From Desulfocapsa sp. (lineage in GTDB: Bacteria; Desulfobacterota; Desulfobulbia; Desulfobulbales; Desulfocapsaceae), in the NCBI GenBank assembly GCA_029934815.1, contig JAOZLM010000004.1, positions 1-26,439 of the forward strand: a stretch of DNA of 26,439 bases, written 5' to 3'. This document shows positions 23,398 through 26,439 of the stretch, one piece after another (the first letter of the stretch is position 1; each line of letters begins with the position of its first letter). A program made the position numbers and the translations under genes. A model generated the notes under the pieces. That model saw nothing but the letters and a program-made list of their open reading frames with translations, was not told the origin of the DNA and did not search any database.

Positions 23398-24462
23398 ATG
23401 GAAACAGAGAGAGCACGAAAGATTCTTGTCACCGGCGGCTGTGGTTTTATTGGCGCAAATTTTGTGAGATTATTACTGGCCGAGCATCCCTCGTGGCGGG
23501 TGATTAATCTTGATAAACTGACCTATGCCGGTAATCTCCAAAATCTGGCTGGCATCGAAGAGAGCGAACAGTATCGTTTTGTAAAGGCTGATATTTGTGA
23601 CATGCCGGCCATGGAAAAACTGTTTCAGGAAGAACAGATAGATTCCGTTGTCCATTTTGCTGCTGAATCCCACGTGGATCGTTCTATTACAGGGCCTGCT
23701 GCCTTTATTCAGACAAACATTGTGGGGACTTTTTCGCTTCTTGAAGCGGCCAGAAAAACATGGCTTGATGGCTCCTGGAAGGGAAATGATCCCTGTTTTC
23801 TTCATGTCTCAACTGATGAGGTGTATGGTTCTTTAGGGGATACCGGTATGTTTACCGAAACAACACCCTTTGATCCAAGATCACCCTATTCAGCTTCTAA
23901 GGCATCATCGGATCATCTGGTGAATGCATACTTTCACACCTATGATATGCCCATTCTTATTACCAACTGTTCCAATAATTATGGGCCCTATCAATTTCCC
24001 GAAAAACTGATCCCGCTTATCTTTCATAATTCCATGAATGGAAAAGATTTACCTATTTATGGTGACGGAAAATATGTACGTGACTGGCTCTATGTAAAAG
24101 ATCATTGTGAGGCTATTGTTGAAGTATTGAATAAAGGCAAAGCCGGACAATCTTACAATATCGGGGGGAACAACGAAAAACAGAATCTGGAAGTTGTCAC
24201 ACTCATCTGTGATACCCTTGATAAAAAAGTGGGACTGCCCAAATCTGGTGAGCCCAGAAAAAACCTGATGGTATCCGTAAAAGATCGCCTGGGACACGAC
24301 AGGAGATATGCAATTGATGCCAGTTTTATTAAAGAGCAAATTGGCTGGGAACCAAAAATAACCTTTGAGGTTGGAATAGAAAAAACAGTTGACTGGTATC
24401 TGGCAAATCAGCCCTGGGTAGACGCAATTATTGATGGTAGTTATAGAAGGAATATGAAATGA
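23398..24462 (+). CDS. rfbB: dTDP-glucose 4,6-dehydratase
   Basis: This 354-residue extended short-chain dehydrogenase converts dTDP-glucose to dTDP-4-keto-6-deoxyglucose in dTDP-sugar (usually L-rhamnose) synthesis for surface polysaccharide. It has the NAD-binding TGGCGFIG at 12-19, the catalytic Thr139-Asp140-Glu141 of STDEVYG, and Tyr164-xxx-Lys168 in PYSASK. The sequence PYQFPEKLIP and the DHCEAI segment are RmlB signatures. The ribosome binding site is weak (AAGTG). It overlaps rfbC by 4 bases. Confidence 0.95.
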   Translation: METERARKILVTGGCGFIGANFVRLLLAEHPSWRVINLDKLTYAGNLQNLAGIEESEQYRFVKADICDMPAMEKLFQEEQIDSVVHFAAESHVDRSITGPAAFIQTNIVGTFSLLEAARKTWLDGSWKGNDPCFLHVSTDEVYGSLGDTGMFTETTPFDPRSPYSASKASSDHLVNAYFHTYDMPILITNCSNNYGPYQFPEKLIPLIFHNSMNGKDLPIYGDGKYVRDWLYVKDHCEAIVEVLNKGKAGQSYNIGGNNEKQNLEVVTLICDTLDKKVGLPKSGEPRKNLMVSVKDRLGHDRRYAIDASFIKEQIGWEPKITFEVGIEKTVDWYLANQPWVDAIIDGSYRRNMK

Positions 24463-25004
24463 AGGTGATTAAGACCGCAATTTCTGATGTATTGATTGTC
24501 GAACCCACTGTATTTGGTGATGAACGTGGTTTCTTTTACGAAAGTTATAACGAACGTAAATGGAAGGAACTAACCGGTCTTGATACCCAGTTTGTTCAGG
24601 ATAATCACTCTAAATCCTCACAAGGAGTTCTCCGGGGGATTCATTACCAGATCAAACATTCTCAGGGAAAACTGGTACGGGTTGTTGCGGGCGAAGTATT
24701 TGATGTGGCAGTTGATTTACGTAAAAGTTCCCCCACCTTTGGTAAGTGGGTTGGGGAGCGCTTAAGTGCTGAGAATAAAAAGATGCTCTGGGTGCCGGAA
24801 GGTTTTGGTCACGGTTTTTTAGTGCTTTCAGAGACTGCCGAGTTCCTGTATAGAACAACCGATTTTTACGCACCGGAACATGAACGTTGTATTATCTGGA
24901 ATGACCTGGAGCTAAAGATTGAGTGGCCGGTTGATGGAAAGCCGCAACTTTCAGAAAAAGACGTGAATGGGAGCGTATTTGCTGAGGCAGAGTACTATTC
25001 CTGA
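24459..25004 (+). CDS. rfbC: dTDP-4-dehydrorhamnose 3,5-epimerase
   Basis: This 181-residue cupin-fold enzyme epimerises C3 and C5 of the dTDP-4-keto-6-deoxyglucose made by RfbB. The active-site His62 lies in LRGIHYQ, Lys71 in QGKLVRV, and Tyr131 in EFLYRTTDFY. PEGFGHGF is the family motif. Start and stop fit the family length (about 180). It is coupled to rfbB by an ATGA overlap. The thymidylyltransferase (rfbA) and reductase (rfbD) genes that would complete L-rhamnose synthesis are not in the window, and the next gene runs convergently, so they must lie elsewhere. Confidence 0.95.
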   Translation: MKVIKTAISDVLIVEPTVFGDERGFFYESYNERKWKELTGLDTQFVQDNHSKSSQGVLRGIHYQIKHSQGKLVRVVAGEVFDVAVDLRKSSPTFGKWVGERLSAENKKMLWVPEGFGHGFLVLSETAEFLYRTTDFYAPEHERCIIWNDLELKIEWPVDGKPQLSEKDVNGSVFAEAEYYS

Positions 25005-25029
25005 TTGCCGCCAAAGCACAGCCTTAACT

Positions 25030-26301
25030 TCAATCCAGATTTGTTCTCTTTAACTCTACATCGGCCTGTGCTGCTTTATTTCGAACCAGAGGAGCAAGGG
25101 TCAGACCCTGCACCAGGACAGAAAAGACAACAACGATGTATGTTATAGTTACCAGAGCATCACGGATTTCTCCGGGTGCCAGGGAAAGAGCAAGTGCCAC
25201 AGAGATTCCGCCCCGAAGACCTCCCCATGTAAGAATAGAGACCACACCCGGGGAAAAACTCCGGAAACGCCGCATAATGCCAATGGGAAGTGCAACGCTG
25301 AATAAGCGGGATATGAGTACCAGAGGGATTGCCAGTAATCCGGCCAGTAAGTATCTGCCATCGAAAGATAAAAGCACCACTTCCAGTCCGATCAGAACAA
25401 ATAAAACCGAATTCAATATTTCATCGGTTAACTCCCAGAAGGTATCCAGGTGTTCACGTGTCGAATGTGACATGGCAAGTCTGCGTCCGTGGTTCCCGAT
25501 CAGTAAACCTGCCACAACGATGGCAATGGGGGCTGAAAGGTGTAATACTTCAGCAAGTGTGTAGCCGCCAGTGGCAAGGGCAAGGGTGATGAGTATTTCA
25601 ACAGAGTAGTTGTCTACTTTTTTCAACATCCAGAAGGCAGCAGCACCAATTATGAATCCATAGATTGCGCCACCGACAACCTCCATGGCGAAGATATGAA
25701 ATATCATTTCGGCAGTGACCGTTTTAGTACCTGTGGCAATTTCCGCAATCACCAGAAAGACAACAACGGCAATACCGTCATTAAAGAGTGATTCCCCTGC
25801 AATTTTTGTCTCCAGGCTTTTTGAGGCACCAGCTGTTTTCAATACCCCAAGTACTGCAATGGGATCGGTTGGTGAGATAAGAGCGCCAAAGAGCAGACAG
25901 TAAATTACAGGAATATCGATTCCCACCCATCCTGTAATATACCAGGCACCAAACCCAATCAGAAACGTTGCCCCGATGACGCTTGCCGTGGCAAGGACTG
26001 CAATCACCACCCGCTGTTTAGCCAGATCTTCCAGATTGATATGCAGAGCACCTGCAAAAAGAAGAAAACTCAGCATTCCATGGAGAAGGGTTGCATTAAA
26101 ATCAATGGCGGACAGCATGGTGGCAACATTTTGCTCAACACCCTGAAAGCCCAGTTGTCCTGCCAGCAGTAAAACAAGAGACATAAAAAGGGCGATGGCC
26201 ATTAAACCAATTGCAGTGGGCATGTGTAGAAAACGATAATTCACCCAACTAAAGATAGCGGCAAGACTGATCAGGATGGCGACAATGTGAAAAAGCTGCA
26301 T
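25030..26301 (-). CDS. CPA1-family Na+/H+ antiporter
   Basis: This 423-residue inner-membrane protein has about 12 hydrophobic helices. It carries the CPA1/NhaP signatures SPTDPIAV (143-150) and ESLFNDG (170-176), with Asn174-Asp175 forming the ion-binding pair. It exchanges cytoplasmic Na+ (or K+/Li+) for protons, consistent with a saline habitat. I start it at the ATG at 26301, which has CCGGAAAA upstream; a longer frame reaching 26373 would add 24 residues encoded partly by repeat-adjacent DNA and lacks a ribosome binding site. There is no C-terminal regulatory domain, so this is the short form. Confidence 0.92.
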   Translation of the reverse strand: MQLFHIVAILISLAAIFSWVNYRFLHMPTAIGLMAIALFMSLVLLLAGQLGFQGVEQNVATMLSAIDFNATLLHGMLSFLLFAGALHINLEDLAKQRVVIAVLATASVIGATFLIGFGAWYITGWVGIDIPVIYCLLFGALISPTDPIAVLGVLKTAGASKSLETKIAGESLFNDGIAVVVFLVIAEIATGTKTVTAEMIFHIFAMEVVGGAIYGFIIGAAAFWMLKKVDNYSVEILITLALATGGYTLAEVLHLSAPIAIVVAGLLIGNHGRRLAMSHSTREHLDTFWELTDEILNSVLFVLIGLEVVLLSFDGRYLLAGLLAIPLVLISRLFSVALPIGIMRRFRSFSPGVVSILTWGGLRGGISVALALSLAPGEIRDALVTITYIVVVFSVLVQGLTLAPLVRNKAAQADVELKRTNLD

Positions 26302-26375
26302 ATTTTTTCCGGTTGATAGTATCGATGAATTTTTGATTACGTAAAGTTGACAAGCTCGTAAAAAGAAAAACACTC

Positions 26376-26439
26376 GATGGCGTCGTAAAAAACTTCATAT
26401 TCGAGGAACGCAAATTTGATGGAGTGAGGCGTACTTAAG
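26376..26439. repeat. Dispersed GTAAAAA-ended palindromic repeat, copy C (cut by window edge)
   Basis: The element begins GATGGCGTCGTAAAAAACTT and runs to CGTACTTAAG, where the window ends about halfway through. It matches the left half of copy B with only a few differences. A CTCGTAAAAA at 26355-26364 precedes it at the same distance as in copy B. It lies upstream of the antiporter gene. Confidence 0.8.

Noticed and set aside
1..26439. CRISPR arrays, tRNA or rRNA genes, phage genes
   Set aside because: No regularly spaced direct repeats, tRNA-like cloverleaf or conserved rRNA segments, and no phage or transposase protein families were seen.

Overview
This window reads as chromosomal DNA of a Gram-negative anaerobe, most likely a Desulfobacterota (deltaproteobacterial) sulfate/sulfur-type bacterium related to the Desulfobulbales. 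That placement is inferred from gene content: a DUF4390-NtrY-NtrX-hemB block, sigma-54 activators, a B12-dependent ribonucleotide reductase, an orphan NorQ/NorD pair, and DUF302, NifX-like and DUF134 proteins. No rRNA, tRNA, CRISPR array, phage or insertion sequence with a transposase is visible. Coding density is high, and most genes belong to known families.

Layout. Positions 46-3173 (minus): a DctB/DctD-type sensor kinase and sigma-54 response regulator, translationally coupled. 3174-3601: non-coding, packed with repeats (a 126-bp dispersed element followed by a REP doublet), then a small uncharacterised ORF at 3602-3790. 3792-5378 (minus): an OFA-type major facilitator. 5481-8559 (minus): NorQ (MoxR AAA+) and NorD (VWA), a metalloenzyme-activation pair with no target enzyme in view. 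8560-8874: divergent regulatory region with two NrdR-like boxes over a sigma-70 promoter, driving nrdJ (8875-11049, plus). 11196-12121: a SEC-C protein and a VanZ-like membrane protein. 12122-12907: a possible toxin relic and an intact RelE/ParE-type toxin-antitoxin pair. 13029-18952 (minus): yqeY, a 171-bp nested palindrome, hemB, ntrX, ntrY and a DUF4390 lipoprotein-size exported protein. 19257-21506 (plus): DUF302 protein, a BASS/ACR3-like transporter, a NifX-like metal-cluster protein, a terminator, and a DUF134 HTH protein. 21531-23117 (minus): prfC. 23398-25004 (plus): rfbB-rfbC. 25030-26301 (minus): a CPA1 Na+/H+ antiporter.

How the parts fit. Two membrane-sensor/sigma-54 activator pairs lie within 18 kb. 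The DctBD pair is close to the OFA transporter and may control a carboxylate uptake gene, but I see no -24/-12 promoter in front of that transporter. NrdJ makes dNTP synthesis oxygen-independent and appears to be under NrdR control. The DUF302/BASS/NifX/DUF134 group looks like a small transport and metal-handling locus of unknown substrate, and it is the best candidate for undescribed biology among the protein genes.

The most distinctive DNA-level signal is a repeat family with GATGG..GTAAAAA inverted ends. Copies lie at 3203-3328, 23153-23278 and 26376 to the window edge, each directly 5' of a minus-strand gene (dctB, prfC, the antiporter). One copy has a different, fully palindromic interior.
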